Shown: positions 14,906 to 24,633, counted from the first letter of the stretch. The stretch is DNA of 32,737 nucleotides from Microcoleus sp. LEGE 07076 (GCF_015207455.1 NZ_JADEWV010000058.1:1-32737), one strand, 5' to 3'. Numbers and translations: made by a program. Notes: generated from the sequence alone by a model not told the origin.

Positions 14906-16372
14906 TTACCTCATGTCTAATCTGGTACTTGCAGGTATAAGACCTAATTTTTCTTGACATCTCTCTATATATAAACTGACTACTGTATCGGCAGGATTCT
15001 GTTCGATTAGTTGCTGAAAGTATCCCAAGGAGGCGACAAATTTTTCGGATTGCCATCCTTTAATTCCTTTGTCAAATAAAGCCTGGGTAAGCTGTTTTGC
15101 CTCTGAGTCGGGACTGGATGCGGGCCAGATTTCGTAGATTTCAATAGCTTGCTGTTTGCCGCGGGGGATTACTCGATCGATCCAGCGATAGTAATAATTG
15201 TTGGTGGGCGAATGGCTGTCGGCTGCTGTCGCGCCAGAAGTTAAAATCATAGTCTCCCCTGTTTTTGCTTCCAAGTCGCACTTTAATAATAGACTTTCTT
15301 TTGAGTTTGAGTTCAAACTTATTTTATTTAGAAATTCTCTCGCGTGAACGATCGCATTTTCGCTAACAATAATTTGGCAGCCGTATATTTTAGTTAAATT
15401 TTCTAACCGAGAAGCTGTATTTACCACATCGCCGATGACTGTAGAGTCCATCCGGCGATCGGAACCCAAAGTGCCGATCATGCCGATACCTGTGTGAATT
15501 CCTGTACCGATGTTGACTGGATATTCTAAATTGTATATGTGACGGCTGGCATTAAATTCTTGCAAACTTTCTTGCATTGCTACTGCTGCTTCGATCGCAT
15601 CCATAGCGTGAGACTTCGGCCTGTCAAATACTGCCATGATCGCATCTCCTAGGTATTTGTCAATAAACCCGCTGCAGGAGGTGATACAATCGTTCATTTT
15701 GGTAAAAAAAGCGTTCAACCATTCAAAGGTTTCGCGTGCTGCTTGAGATTCTGCGATCGCCGTAAACCCGCGAATGTCGCAAAATAGAATAGTCAGCTCT
15801 TCTTCTGTGACATTGCCCAACTGAATCGATTCTATCCCTTGAGGCGCAATTCGTCCGAGAAGCTGCTCCGGCACAAAAAGCTGAAATTTTTCAGAAATAT
15901 ATTCGGTAGCCTCCCAAGCTGCGGCGATTTGCCGTTGACTTTGCTCTTTTACCCTCTGGTTGAATTGGGAAGATTCAGCTTGCGATCGCAGTTGGCTCAA
16001 CTGCAAAACATTTTCAACTTTTGCCAGCAGCAAGCGACTGTTAAAAGGCTTGGTTAAATAATCGTCTGCCATCATTTCTAACCCTCTAAGGCGAGAGGTG
16101 TCGTCATCGAGGGCCGTCAAAAAAATCACCGGTACAGTTTGCAATGCCGTATCCTTCCGCAGGATATCGCACACATCAAAACCGTCCATCTCCGGCATCA
16201 TAATATCCAGTAAAATTAAATCAGGTTTATATGCGCGGGCGAGGGAGAGCGCTTCTGAGCCAGATAGCGCTGATACTGTGGTGTATCCTTCCAGTTTCAA
16301 TAACTCTTGGAGTAAAGTCAGATTATCTGGCTCGTCATCAACCAACATGATGCAGGGCGACTTGTTTGACAT
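14906..16372 (-). CDS. Response-regulator-linked class III adenylate cyclase
   Basis: A 488-residue protein. The receiver domain (1-125) has VDDEPD and acceptor Asp56 (DLILLDIMMPEMDGF) plus TKPF. A linker of about 60 residues precedes the cyclase domain (about 185-360) with metal Asp in LFCDIRGFTA and DKYLGDAIMAVF, GTGIHTGIGMIGTLG, and MDSTVIGDVVNTASRLENL with Asn/Arg. About 130 C-terminal residues follow, ending in a TPR-like segment (FDKGIKGWQSEKFVASLGYF). Phosphorylation of the receiver presumably controls cAMP production. The hybrid kinase gene lies 227 bp upstream on the same strand and is the obvious candidate partner. Start ATG 16372. Confidence 0.95.
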   Translation of the reverse strand: MSNKSPCIMLVDDEPDNLTLLQELLKLEGYTTVSALSGSEALSLARAYKPDLILLDIMMPEMDGFDVCDILRKDTALQTVPVIFLTALDDDTSRLRGLEMMADDYLTKPFNSRLLLAKVENVLQLSQLRSQAESSQFNQRVKEQSQRQIAAAWEATEYISEKFQLFVPEQLLGRIAPQGIESIQLGNVTEEELTILFCDIRGFTAIAESQAARETFEWLNAFFTKMNDCITSCSGFIDKYLGDAIMAVFDRPKSHAMDAIEAAVAMQESLQEFNASRHIYNLEYPVNIGTGIHTGIGMIGTLGSDRRMDSTVIGDVVNTASRLENLTKIYGCQIIVSENAIVHAREFLNKISLNSNSKESLLLKCDLEAKTGETMILTSGATAADSHSPTNNYYYRWIDRVIPRGKQQAIEIYEIWPASSPDSEAKQLTQALFDKGIKGWQSEKFVASLGYFQQLIEQNPADTVVSLYIERCQEKLGLIPASTRLDMR

Positions 16373-16599
16373 GGAATATAATACGGTACATTTAATTTAG
16401 TTCGGGATTTGCCTATGGGAATCTCAAAACCTGGTCGCTCCGTATAAGTTTTCGTTATTAAACTCGCTATTTTTCGGTGTTACCGGGTTTCTGAGACAAG
16501 GCAGATGCAACTGCTATAGATATTTATCTACTATTAAGTTTAACGTTTCTGGTTTTGACTTGTAACAAGTGACACTGCTGGAACTGTAAATAATTATTT

Positions 16600-18813
16600 T
16601 TAGCCGAGAATAGAACGAATAGTAGCGATCGCTAAATTCAGATCCAGGGGCTTGCTCAAATAACCAGAAGCGCCAGCTTCCAAACATCGATCGCGATCGC
16701 CGGTCATCGCCATCGCCGTCACCGCAATCATCGGTACCGACTCCCAGACAGGATCTGCCTTAACTCGGCGCATCAACTCAAAACCGTCAACATCGGGCAA
16801 TTGAATGTCCATCAAAATCAAATCCGGCAGCAACTCCGGCGCAGCAGAAGCGGCCAAAATTCGATCGGCCATCGCCTTCCCATCCGCTATAATCTCTACC
16901 CCGTAGCCTTCCAATTCCATCACCTCAGAAATCAACATTTGGTTAAAAGGCTGGTCTTCCACGACCAAAATCCGCTTGCTACCAATGGGCAAAGCGATCG
17001 CAGAAGCAGAGACCAACTTGGCATCCAAGGCACAATTGGCATAGGTTCCCAACTCTTGACGCATCTCCGTCAAAGGCAGCCAAACGCGGAACGAACTGCC
17101 CCGATCGCAAACAGATTGAAAAGAAACAGTCCCCCCGTGCAATTCCGCCAAACGCTTAGTCAAAGCCAAACCCAAACCAGTGCCATCGTGTCGCCTAGTC
17201 AGGGAAGAATCCACCTGTTGAAAAGGTTTAAATAGCAAGTGCCAGCGGTCTTGAGGAATGCCGATACCCGAGTCTTTCACCTCCAAACAAAAGTAAGGAG
17301 TGCTGGCATTTATCGGAGAACAATCAGGTCGGTAATCGACCTCCATTTCGCTACCGTAGGCCAGACGCCCGCTGAGTTTAACTTGTCCCTGTTCCGGCGT
17401 AAATTTGATGGCGTTGGAAAGTAAATTAATCACAATTTGTCGCACTCGCCGTTCGTCGAGCCTAACTTTAGTAATGCGGTAGTCTAGTTCTAAAGACAAA
17501 GCAATCCGTTTTTTGTCTGCGCGCGGCTGAATCATTTTCAGACAGTCTGTGGCTAATTCGTGAACGCGCACCGGCTGTAAATCTAGTTCTACTTTCCCCG
17601 CTTCAATTTTAGAAAGATCGAGAATATCGTTGATTAGCTGCAACAAGTGCTGACCGCTTTTTTCAATTAGTTCTACATAGTTGACTTGTCTATCGGTCAA
17701 CTGTCCGGCTGTTTGTCGCAGCAGCAAGTCAGAAAACCCGAGAATGCTGTTGAGAGGCGTCCGCAATTCATGGGACATTGAGGCTAAAAACTCGGATTTC
17801 AACTGAGAAGAATATTCTAATTGTTCGTTAACTTGGCGGAGGTTTTCTTGTGTCTGAGCCCGCTCGATCGCCGCCCCGAGAGTCCGACAAGCAGCCTCCA
17901 ATACTTCTTGGTGGAGGGAGGCTTGCAGTTTTTTGACATTGCGCGACTCCAGCGTCAGCACTCCGATAATCGTGCCGTCGGTAGCTGCGATCGGAAAAAT
18001 GCCCAGTTGTCCGATTCCCGGATGTCGAAATTCCGGTACGGCATTGGGATGTTGGGCATAATCCTCCACAAACAAAGGTTGACCAGTTTCCACCACTTCC
18101 CACAGCAAACCAGTGCCGTAGGGAATGCCTTTGTCAAGCAATTCTTGCATTTCGGCGGCGACTGGTTCGCCGTAACTGGCGAGAAATTGAGTAGAAACTT
18201 GGTTGAAAATCGCCGCCGCTTGCCGGTCATTTCCCTTGCCGCTAATCACTTTCACATCTCCGAAAGCAGCATTCGTCGCTTCTACCAGATAAGTGAGGGC
18301 AAACCGACCTATTTCTTGTAAACTGTGAGAGTTTTGCAGGCGTTCGGTTAAACCTAACAGAAATGTCAGCCTCCTGACTTCTGCGTTCAAGCTAGCTTGG
18401 GATTTTTGGTATACCGTAACGTCTCGAAAGGTAAACAGCCGCCCGCCGCTGTTGGTAATTGTGGCGAACACTTCCAAACAAACGGCATTGGATTGCTCGA
18501 AATAAAATGATAAACTTTCATCCTCAGATGTTTGCAGTTCTTGCTGAAACTGTTCCCACTGCTGAACGGACAAGTAACCCCGATCGACAATTTCCGCAAA
18601 CAGCAACTCGCACTTGGGTTTTGTCGCAAGCCATTCTGGGGACAGTCCCCAAGTGTCGGCCAATTTTTTATTAAACAAAACTAAGCAGTCACACGAGTCG
18701 AACAGAGCAATCGCATTGTCTACTTGGTTGAGAATCAGTTCTTGGTCTGGGCTCAACTCCTGCGAGTCTATCTCCATTTTTTTGGTTTCTGTAGCTCTTA
18801 GTTTTGTTTTCAT
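16600..18813 (-). CDS. Hybrid histidine kinase (PAS-GAF-HisKA-HATPase-receiver)
   Basis: About 737 residues. The N-terminal PAS-like region (NQVDNAIALFDSCDCLVLFN) is followed by a GAF domain (about 155-320, LTERLQNSHSLQEIGRF...TDGTIIGVLTLESRN), a HisKA dimerisation helix with [14 protein letters not shown] (phospho-His), an HATPase domain (VINLLSNAIKFTP N-box, DSGIGIP, GTGLGLALTKRL) and a C-terminal receiver (VVEDQPFNQMLI, DLILMDIQLPDVDGF, VTAMAM, LSKPLD). No membrane segment is evident, so it is cytoplasmic. ATG 18813 is used; a TTG at 18834 and ATG 18777 are alternatives and no strong ribosome site decides. The receiver suggests a multi-step relay, plausibly to the neighbouring receiver-cyclase. 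Confidence 0.95.
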   Translation of the reverse strand: MKTKLRATETKKMEIDSQELSPDQELILNQVDNAIALFDSCDCLVLFNKKLADTWGLSPEWLATKPKCELLFAEIVDRGYLSVQQWEQFQQELQTSEDESLSFYFEQSNAVCLEVFATITNSGGRLFTFRDVTVYQKSQASLNAEVRRLTFLLGLTERLQNSHSLQEIGRFALTYLVEATNAAFGDVKVISGKGNDRQAAAIFNQVSTQFLASYGEPVAAEMQELLDKGIPYGTGLLWEVVETGQPLFVEDYAQHPNAVPEFRHPGIGQLGIFPIAATDGTIIGVLTLESRNVKKLQASLHQEVLEAACRTLGAAIERAQTQENLRQVNEQLEYSSQLKSEFLASMSHELRTPLNSILGFSDLLLRQTAGQLTDRQVNYVELIEKSGQHLLQLINDILDLSKIEAGKVELDLQPVRVHELATDCLKMIQPRADKKRIALSLELDYRITKVRLDERRVRQIVINLLSNAIKFTPEQGQVKLSGRLAYGSEMEVDYRPDCSPINASTPYFCLEVKDSGIGIPQDRWHLLFKPFQQVDSSLTRRHDGTGLGLALTKRLAELHGGTVSFQSVCDRGSSFRVWLPLTEMRQELGTYANCALDAKLVSASAIALPIGSKRILVVEDQPFNQMLISEVMELEGYGVEIIADGKAMADRILAASAAPELLPDLILMDIQLPDVDGFELMRRVKADPVWESVPMIAVTAMAMTGDRDRCLEAGASGYLSKPLDLNLAIATIRSILG

Positions 18814-18834
18814 AACTGTCTGCCGATCTGCCAA

Positions 18835-19276
18835 TAGTTATTTTATAATTATTTACTTAATTTGACATAATTTTATGTTTTTTTGCAGTGAGGGCGATCG
18901 ACCGCCTTTGTGATCTGAGGCACTTGCTGCTTGCTTCCGGGCGATCGCGCGATCGACTTGGAGTGTCTCAAAGTGCGATCGTCACGCAATCACCACCGAA
19001 AGCATCATCATCCAAAAAATCTTTTTTAATAAGTAAGAATTATGTCGATTTTAATGCCATCCGATTTTAAATAATTATGCCACAAATAGTGTTGGTACGG
19101 CCCGAACCAAAAGCTCAACCAGGGAATACAGCATATTCCCGGTGTGTCGAGTACAGCAGCCGCAACAGGTCAACCAGTTTTTGAAATGCTTGGGATTGAC
19201 AAAACAAGCGTGCAGTAGCAATTATTACATCAATCATCTTGGTAGTATTCGATCGACCCGGTTTCTTAGTCTAAAT
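18835..19276. other. Spacer of unknown content, HIP1-dense, with a short open tail fragment
   Basis: The first part (18888-18990) is rich in CGATCG sites. From about 19091 to 19220 one plus-strand frame is open and reads naturally (CWYGPNQKLNQGIQHIPGVS then STAAATGQPVFEMLGIDKTS) before a TAG, but it has no upstream start or recognised homology, so it could be the 3' remnant of a lost gene. Otherwise nothing is seen. Confidence 0.4.
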
Positions 19277-19969
19277 TTAAGGATTATTTGTAGTGATGTC
19301 CAAATACTCTTGATTGTCAAGATAAGTTTTAATATTCTCCAGTATTTGACGTAGATACTCTATGACTTCATCCTTAATCTCTAAAAGCTCATCAATCGTC
19401 TTATCTCGCCCCACCTCCTCAAAAGATTTAACTCCGTGGGCTAAGTCGTTTCTATTCCTTTTAACAACTACAAGATTTTGCCCGTTCTTGGTCTTACTAA
19501 AGTCTGTTTGATATGAAAAACCGTATTTTTCGGCTATTTCTTTAATCAACCTAGCATCCACATTCCCTGAAAATAGTTCTTCGCGTTCAAATGTAGCTGT
19601 GATGATGTCTGTAGATATTTGGTTGATTTGTAAATGAATTTTCTTAGGAGAACGGTTTTTAAGATTTTGCAGAACAATTATTTTGATTTCTGGTTTGAGT
19701 TGATCGAAGGACATTGCTTGATTTTTTAACTCATCAAATATGGCTACAATCGCATTTCGCATAGTGGATTCAACTCAGTTATACAATAACAACAAGCCAT
19801 TGGCTTTTAGAGTTTTTTCCAACTCAGGATCGAGGCTTTGTATTTTGTATGTGCCAGCAGGATCGAATACAGCTAACTTCGTTGTCTGTTTTTCCAAGCT
19901 CTCCAGAAAAATGAAGTAATCATTCACCTCTTTGGCGCGTGTATTAAAGTCTAAAAATACAGTATTCAT
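19277..19969 (-). pseudogene. MAE_28990-type HEPN nuclease interrupted by one in-frame TGA
   Basis: One continuous frame of 231 codons from ATG 19969 (MNTVFLDFNTRAKEVNDYF) to the stop at 19277, broken only by TGA at 19775-19777 (LLLLYN-stop-VESTMRNAIVAIF). The C-terminal part carries KRNRNDLAHGVKSFEEVGRD, containing the Rx4H (R-N-D-L-A-H) ribonuclease motif of HEPN domains. From memory, cyanobacterial MAE_28990/MAE_18760-family HEPN proteins are about 230 residues and read through this point (LLYNLVE), so the TGA is probably a point mutation. A downstream ATG (19762) could restart translation of the C-terminal 161 residues with the Rx4H motif but without the N-terminal helices. It follows the DUF262 gene on the same strand, its usual partner. 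Confidence 0.85.
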
Positions 19970-19985
19970 GAGTGTGACATGGCAG

Positions 19986-20614
19986 TTAATTGCGGAAATA
20001 TTCAATACGCGCAACTACTTTATTTTTAAAACGGGTTGCCTCCGATTGTGTGCAGTATGTAAAATGGATTTACATTGCAATTAAAATGATTGTATCCGTT
20101 TAAATAAATCTCTTCGGACTTCCTTATTTGCAGCTTCAGTTAATTGGATCGTCCGAACTGTCTTTCGGTTGAAGTTCCTCTGGCGAGGCATGAGTAAATC
20201 ACTAAAGTTAAATCCATTTAACTGCTCTATTTTTTTGAGTCCACTTAAGGTTAATTCGTTGTTAACAAATCTCGTTAGGGTAAGAATGTGTTGTGCACCG
20301 TATACCATCTCTAAACGTGGTTCATCATTTTCATCATGACCGATATAAACAACGAATATAGAAGGTATTGGCAGCCCCCAAATTACTGATTCGATAAACT
20401 TTGATTGCCTTGCTTCATCCCAAATAAGTTCGCGTTGGTAGTTGGGAATAAACAACTTGTTAGTATCATTGTTAATTCCTTCCATATATTTTTGAACAAG
20501 TATTTCGAGTGGATAGTCTCTCGTATCGTAATTAATTTGCTTCTGCTTGTCGCGAATTTCCATTTCAGCAGCATTTCTGTCTTGAAGCGTAATTTCTTCT
20601 AGTTTCGATCGCAT
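19986..20614 (-). pseudogene. DUF262 (GmrSD-like) gene with internal deletion and altered DGxQR motif
   Basis: ATG 20614 opens a 177-residue frame (MRSKLEEITLQDR, IPNYQRELIWDEARQSKFIE, LPIPSIFVV) typical of the N-terminal DUF262 ParB-like nuclease/NTPase domain. It stops at 20081 soon after RRDLFKRI, where intact proteins continue RINTGSD. In another frame, just beyond, the sequence QSEATRFKNKVVARIEYFRN then TAA (about 20045 to 19986) matches the far C-terminus of such proteins. So the middle, perhaps about 190 codons by my memory of a 370-residue family, has been deleted with a frameshift. In addition, the conserved (V/D)DGxQR motif reads MVYGAQHIL (Tyr105 for Asp, His109 for Arg). Not functional as a full enzyme. 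Confidence 0.85.
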
Positions 20615-20817
20615 ATTTTTAAGTAACGAGAAAGTGTTGTGGATACGATCATTTTACCACAGCCCAAGGTTGATCAAGTCCTGTTCGGAGAATTTTAGTC
20701 TTGAGGCCACCGCAGTGTAAATTCTGATTTGGCTAAGATGGTACGGCCGATCGTACTTATCGAAAAAAGTGCGATCGTCAATATTGAATCAACTCAAAGC
20801 AGCAGCCAAATTACAGT

Positions 20818-21051
20818 TTATCGCCCGCTGGTGAGAGAATTGCTGGGGCAGCCCAACCCAGATAAACGGTTGCTGTCTCCACTTAAATCAAACACAACCT
20901 CAAACTTAACGTGAGGTATAGTTTGTCGCAAAAACTGAAAATGCCCGTCTGCATCTGAAGGACTGCGGAAGCGGGCGACAATCATCCATTGATGAGAAGG
21001 TAACAAACGGGCGATCGCCCAACAACACAAGCGTTCTTTGTATGTCATCAT
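20818..21051 (-). CDS. Small unknown cyanobacterial protein (77 residues)
   Basis: MMTYKERLCCWAIARLLPSH ... RFRSPSDADGHFQFLRQTIP HVKFEVVFD, then a variable tail ending SNSLTSGR. The compact basic core with the SDADGH segment and a terminal strand FEVVFD is reminiscent, from memory, of a short conserved cyanobacterial family of unknown function. ATG 21051 is chosen because GGAGA lies at an appropriate distance upstream; the longer frame to 21162 runs through a hairpin (21083-21118) and is unlikely to be coding. No neighbour suggests a role. Confidence 0.65.
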   Translation of the reverse strand: MMTYKERLCCWAIARLLPSHQWMIVARFRSPSDADGHFQFLRQTIPHVKFEVVFDLSGDSNRLSGLGCPSNSLTSGR

Positions 21052-21082
21052 AGAATTCGTCTCCATTGAATGTTGGAGCCAG

Positions 21083-21122
21083 AGCCAGCCCGGAACCTTC
21101 CACAGTAAGGGGCTGGCTTTTG
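21083..21122 (+). terminator. Hairpin AGCCAGCCC / GGGCTGGCT followed by TTTT
   Basis: AGCCAGCCC (21083-21091) pairs perfectly with GGGCTGGCT (21110-21118), followed by TTTT on the plus strand. It lies in the leader of the 20818-21051 gene on the minus strand, where it would form a 5' hairpin; as a terminator it would act on a plus-strand transcript for which no gene is seen. Confidence 0.4.
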
Positions 21123-21255
21123 ACTGTTTACAGGTCGTATTATAACACATAATGACGTACAATGATTTAAAATAACTTAAAATGAAATATTTTTATCGGT
21201 CTTAACTCAAAACAGCGTAAGATGGACTGTGTTGAGATGTTTTGCAGTGCAACGA

Positions 21256-21435
21256 ATGGCTTCACGGGGAAGAGTTACCGCATACCTACCAGAGGAGATT
21301 CAAAAAGCTCTGGAAGAATGGGCAGAAGAAGAAAGCAGATCCGTTAGCAGTTTGACAACGTACCTGCTGACTAAATCTGTTAGAGAGCGCCAAGAGCAGA
21401 AAAAGGATGAATCCCGGAGCGATCGCCCGAGTTGA
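21256..21435 (+). CDS. Ribbon-helix-helix (CopG-like) small protein, first of a tandem pair
   Basis: A 59-residue protein from ATG 21256: MASRGRVTAYLPEEIQKALE, then WAEEESRSVSSLTTYLLTKSVRERQEQKK. A beta-strand with alternating residues (RVTAYLP) followed by two helices is the RHH DNA-binding fold used by CopG/ParD/Arc-type repressors. No toxin gene is adjacent. It is clearly paralogous to the next gene. The charged tail ends in a HIP1 site (GAGCGATCGCCCG). The upstream GTG/TTG extension (from 21229) is not conserved with the paralogue and is rejected. Confidence 0.82.
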   Translation: MASRGRVTAYLPEEIQKALEEWAEEESRSVSSLTTYLLTKSVRERQEQKKDESRSDRPS

Positions 21436-21504
21436 AGACGGCGCGATGCAGAAAGGCTTTGGAGTGTAAGATTGAAGACAATTGAAGTAAAACCATGCCA
21501 GCCC

Positions 21505-21681
21505 ATGCCTTCACGTATGCGAGTCACAGTTACACTGCCAGAAGACGTTCATCAGGCCCTGTCCGAATGGGCCGAAGAAGAAGATAGAACGCTCGCAAAC
21601 CTTCTCTCCCATGTGGCAGCTAAAGCAGTCAGAGAACGCCAAGAACAGAAAAAAGATAAATCAGAAAGCGATCGCCCTTAA
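21505..21681 (+). CDS. Ribbon-helix-helix small protein, second of the tandem pair
   Basis: A 58-residue protein from ATG 21505: MPSRMRVTVTLPEDVHQALS, then EWAEEEDRTLANLLSHVAAKAVRERQEQKKDKSESDRP. It aligns along its whole length with the 21256 protein, with near-identical helix 1 end (WAEEE) and tail (VRERQEQKKD). The RHH fold is as in its neighbour; helix 2 differs most, so DNA target or partner may have diverged. The spacing of about 70 bp and same orientation fit one transcript. ATG 21505 matches the paralogue start, preferred to TTG 21472. Confidence 0.82.
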   Translation: MPSRMRVTVTLPEDVHQALSEWAEEEDRTLANLLSHVAAKAVRERQEQKKDKSESDRP

Positions 21682-21762
21682 GAACGATCGCCCGCAATCC
21701 CATCCGCGTTCATCCGCATCCATCCGCCTACATCTGCGGTAAAAAAAAAGAACCATCGCCTC

Positions 21763-21791
21763 AAAAAAATAAGGTGGGCCGCAGCCCACCC
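21763..21791 (-). terminator. Intrinsic terminator of clpB
   Basis: On the minus strand GGTGGGCTGCGGCCCACC (21773-21790) forms a tight GC stem and is followed by TTATTTTTTT, placed 10-35 bp after the clpB stop codon. Confidence 0.8.
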
Positions 21792-21799
21792 TACTCAAA

Positions 21800-24415
21800 T
21801 TATTTCGCAGTCACCAACTGGGCCGGCAGCCGTTTAAACGCCAACCTTTCATTCTCGATATCCACAAAAATCGTATCGCCATCAACAAAATCTCCTCGCA
21901 AAATACCCTTCGCCATTTGCGTTTCCAACTCGCGTTGAATTCCCCGCTTCAAAGGCCGCGCACCGTACACAGGATCGTAGCCGATTTCTGCCAAGAAGTC
22001 GATCGCCGATTCCGACAATTTTAGAGACATTTTGCGATCGGCCAACCGTTTTTCCAAACGCTTAACTTGCAACAGCACAATCTGCCGCAATTCCGTCTTA
22101 CTCAAACCGTGGAAAATAATCATCTCATCAATCCGGTTCAAGAATTCCGGGCGGAAAGTTCCCCGCATCGCCTCCATCACCCGACTCCGCATTTCCTCGT
22201 TATCTCCCGCCACATCCAAGATGTATTGAGAGCCGACATTCGATGTCATAATAATCACAGAATTCTTAAAGTCTACCGTGTGACCTTGAGCATCGGTAAC
22301 GCGGCCGTCATCCAGAATTTGCAGCATGATGTTGAAAACATCCGGGTGCGCTTTCTCAATTTCATCAAACAGAATTACGGAATAGGGACGGCGGCGCACA
22401 GCCTCAGTTAATTGTCCGCCTTCATCGTAGCCAACGTATCCCGGAGGCGCACCAATTAACCGCGAAACCGCGTGTTTCTCCATGTATTCCGACATATCAA
22501 TGCGGACGATCGCCTCTTCGGTATCAAAGAGATAAGATGCTAATGCTTTCGCCAACTCGGTTTTACCTACACCCGTGGGGCCGAGGAAGATAAAACTCGC
22601 AACCGGACGATTTGGATCGGCTAAACCCGCGCGCGATCGTTGAATAGCATCTGCAACCGCCGTCACCGCTTCATCCTGTCCGATTACCCGTTTGTGGAGC
22701 TCATCTTCCAAGTACAAAAGTTTTTGCATTTCCGATTCAACTAACTTGCTAATCGGGATTCCTGTCCACTTAGAAATAATCTCAGCAATGTCAGATTCCG
22801 TGACTTCTTCCCTGAGTAAAGTTTTACCAGTGGTTTGAGTTGCAGTCAGTTGAGCTTCGGCTTCTTGCAGTTGTTTTTGCAACTCGGTCAACTTGCTATA
22901 TTTCAACTCAGCAGCGCGGTTCAGGTCATATTTTAACTCAGCTTGTTGAATTTCAATATTCACCTTGTCCATCTGTTCTTTGATTGTTTGAATGCTACCG
23001 ATGACACCTTTTTCTGATTGCCATTGGGCGTTCAAACCGCTTTGCTGTTCCTTGAGATTGCCTAAGTCTTTTTCCAGTCTTTCCAACCGTTCGATCGAAG
23101 CTGCGTTGCTTTCTTTTTGCAGCGACAGTCTTTCCATTTCTAGCTGCAAAATCCGGCGGTCGATTTCGTCTAATTCTTCCGGCTTGGAAGTAATCTCCAT
23201 TTTAAGTTTAGCGGCAGCTTCGTCCACCAAGTCAATGGCTTTGTCGGGAAGGAAGCGATCGCTAATATATCGAGTAGACAAAGTAGCCGCAGCAACTAAA
23301 GCGCTGTCAGAAATTTTTACACCGTGGTGTACTTCGTACCGTTCCTTCAAACCCCGCAGGATCGAGACAGTATCTTCTACTGTCGGTTGGTCAACATAAA
23401 CTTGTTGAAAACGGCGTTCTAAGGCCGCATCTTTTTCGAGATACTTGCGGTATTCGTCGAGAGTTGTAGCGCCGATACAGCGCAATTCGCCCCTCGCTAA
23501 CATCGGTTTCAATAAGTTGCCGGCATCCATCGATCCTTGCGTCGCACCCGCACCGACAACGGTGTGAATTTCATCGATAAATAAGATGACTTTGCCGTTG
23601 CTGTCCATCACTTCTTTGAGCACAGCTTTTAACCGTTCTTCAAATTCTCCCCGGAATTTTGCACCCGCAATTAATGCGCCCATATCTAAGCTAATTAATT
23701 GTCTGTCTTTGAGAGATTGCGGCACGTCTCCGGTGATAATTCGCTGGGCGAGTCCTTCGGCGATCGCAGTTTTACCAACTCCCGGTTCCCCAATCAGTAC
23801 GGGGTTGTTCTTGGTGCGGCGGCTCAATATTTGAATCGTGCGGCGGATTTCGTCATCCCGTCCGATTACCGGATCGAGTTTGCCTTGACGCGCGGCTTCT
23901 GTCAAGTCTCGGCCGTATTTTTCCAGCGCTTCATATTTGCCTTCTGGATTTTGGTCTGTCACTTTGTTGTTCCCCCGGACTTGGGTAATAATATTTTTGA
24001 GCTTGGCTTCATCTAGTTTAAATTCTTGCAGCAGATTTTTGCCGAAGCGATCGTCCTTAACGTAAGCTAGTATCAGGTGTTCAACGGAAATAAATTCATC
24101 GCCGTAGTCTTTGCGATCAGCTTCAGCGCGATCGAGCAAAGTGTCGAGAGAACGGCCGAGATAAACGTTGCCGCCGCTGCTAGAGATTTTCGGTTGGCGG
24201 CTGATAAACTCATCTGTGCGATCGCGCAATTTAGCGACAGCCACTCCTGCTTTGTTAAACAAACTGCTAGCAAGTCCCGATTCTTGTTCCAGCAAAGCTT
24301 TCATCAAATGTTCGCTTTCTAGCTGCTGATGCTGGGCTGCTTTGACGATTTCTGGAGTGCGCGCCAGGGCTTCCCAGGCTTTTTCGGTAAATTGATTTGG
24401 ATTATTCGGTTGCAT
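21800..24415 (-). CDS. clpB: ClpB disaggregase (AAA+ chaperone)
   Basis: An 871-residue Hsp100 protein that works with DnaK to dissolve protein aggregates in the cytosol. N-terminal Clp-N repeats (1-145), first AAA+ domain with GEPGVGKTA and the [10 protein letters not shown] Walker B, a middle coiled-coil (about 410-530, [20 protein letters not shown] through [15 protein letters not shown]), second AAA+ domain with [34 protein letters not shown] and the FDEIEKAH Walker B, and a C-terminal domain ending [10 protein letters not shown]. The middle domain and lack of a ClpP-binding IGF loop separate it from ClpA/ClpC. ATG 24415 ([16 protein letters not shown]) matches cyanobacterial ClpB starts. 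No CIRCE heat-shock operator was found upstream. Confidence 0.98.
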   Translation of the reverse strand: MQPNNPNQFTEKAWEALARTPEIVKAAQHQQLESEHLMKALLEQESGLASSLFNKAGVAVAKLRDRTDEFISRQPKISSSGGNVYLGRSLDTLLDRAEADRKDYGDEFISVEHLILAYVKDDRFGKNLLQEFKLDEAKLKNIITQVRGNNKVTDQNPEGKYEALEKYGRDLTEAARQGKLDPVIGRDDEIRRTIQILSRRTKNNPVLIGEPGVGKTAIAEGLAQRIITGDVPQSLKDRQLISLDMGALIAGAKFRGEFEERLKAVLKEVMDSNGKVILFIDEIHTVVGAGATQGSMDAGNLLKPMLARGELRCIGATTLDEYRKYLEKDAALERRFQQVYVDQPTVEDTVSILRGLKERYEVHHGVKISDSALVAAATLSTRYISDRFLPDKAIDLVDEAAAKLKMEITSKPEELDEIDRRILQLEMERLSLQKESNAASIERLERLEKDLGNLKEQQSGLNAQWQSEKGVIGSIQTIKEQMDKVNIEIQQAELKYDLNRAAELKYSKLTELQKQLQEAEAQLTATQTTGKTLLREEVTESDIAEIISKWTGIPISKLVESEMQKLLYLEDELHKRVIGQDEAVTAVADAIQRSRAGLADPNRPVASFIFLGPTGVGKTELAKALASYLFDTEEAIVRIDMSEYMEKHAVSRLIGAPPGYVGYDEGGQLTEAVRRRPYSVILFDEIEKAHPDVFNIMLQILDDGRVTDAQGHTVDFKNSVIIMTSNVGSQYILDVAGDNEEMRSRVMEAMRGTFRPEFLNRIDEMIIFHGLSKTELRQIVLLQVKRLEKRLADRKMSLKLSESAIDFLAEIGYDPVYGARPLKRGIQRELETQMAKGILRGDFVDGDTIFVDIENERLAFKRLPAQLVTAK

Positions 24416-24633
24416 AAATTTTAATTCCCTGCACTAAAAAAAAGAGCGATACTGTAGAGGCAAATGCTCGATCGCCCGTATAATTGTCATTGTAGGGAGT
24501 TGCGGACGGGGGACGGATCGGTGTTCCCCTATATGTAGATAGGTATTTCCCTCCTTTGTCGCAGTCCCTCGCAGCGAAAAGATCAACTTTCGGGCCTAAA
24601 AGTTGCACTTTGATGAATTACCAAGTAGTATTC

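Noticed and set aside
18888-19070. Plus-strand 60-residue frame in the spacer
   Set aside because: Composition is driven by CGATCG sites; no domain, no ribosome site.
20729-20914. Plus-strand 61-residue frame (MAKMVRPIVLIEKSAIVN)
   Set aside because: Overlaps the better supported minus-strand gene 20818-21051, has no ribosome site and no recognisable fold.
22992-23399. 135-residue plus-strand frame over clpB
   Set aside because: Antisense shadow of the clpB coiled-coil region; codon pattern belongs to clpB.
24416-24560. CIRCE-type heat-shock operator upstream of clpB
   Set aside because: Looked for TTAGCACTC/GAGTGCTAA inverted repeats and found none.
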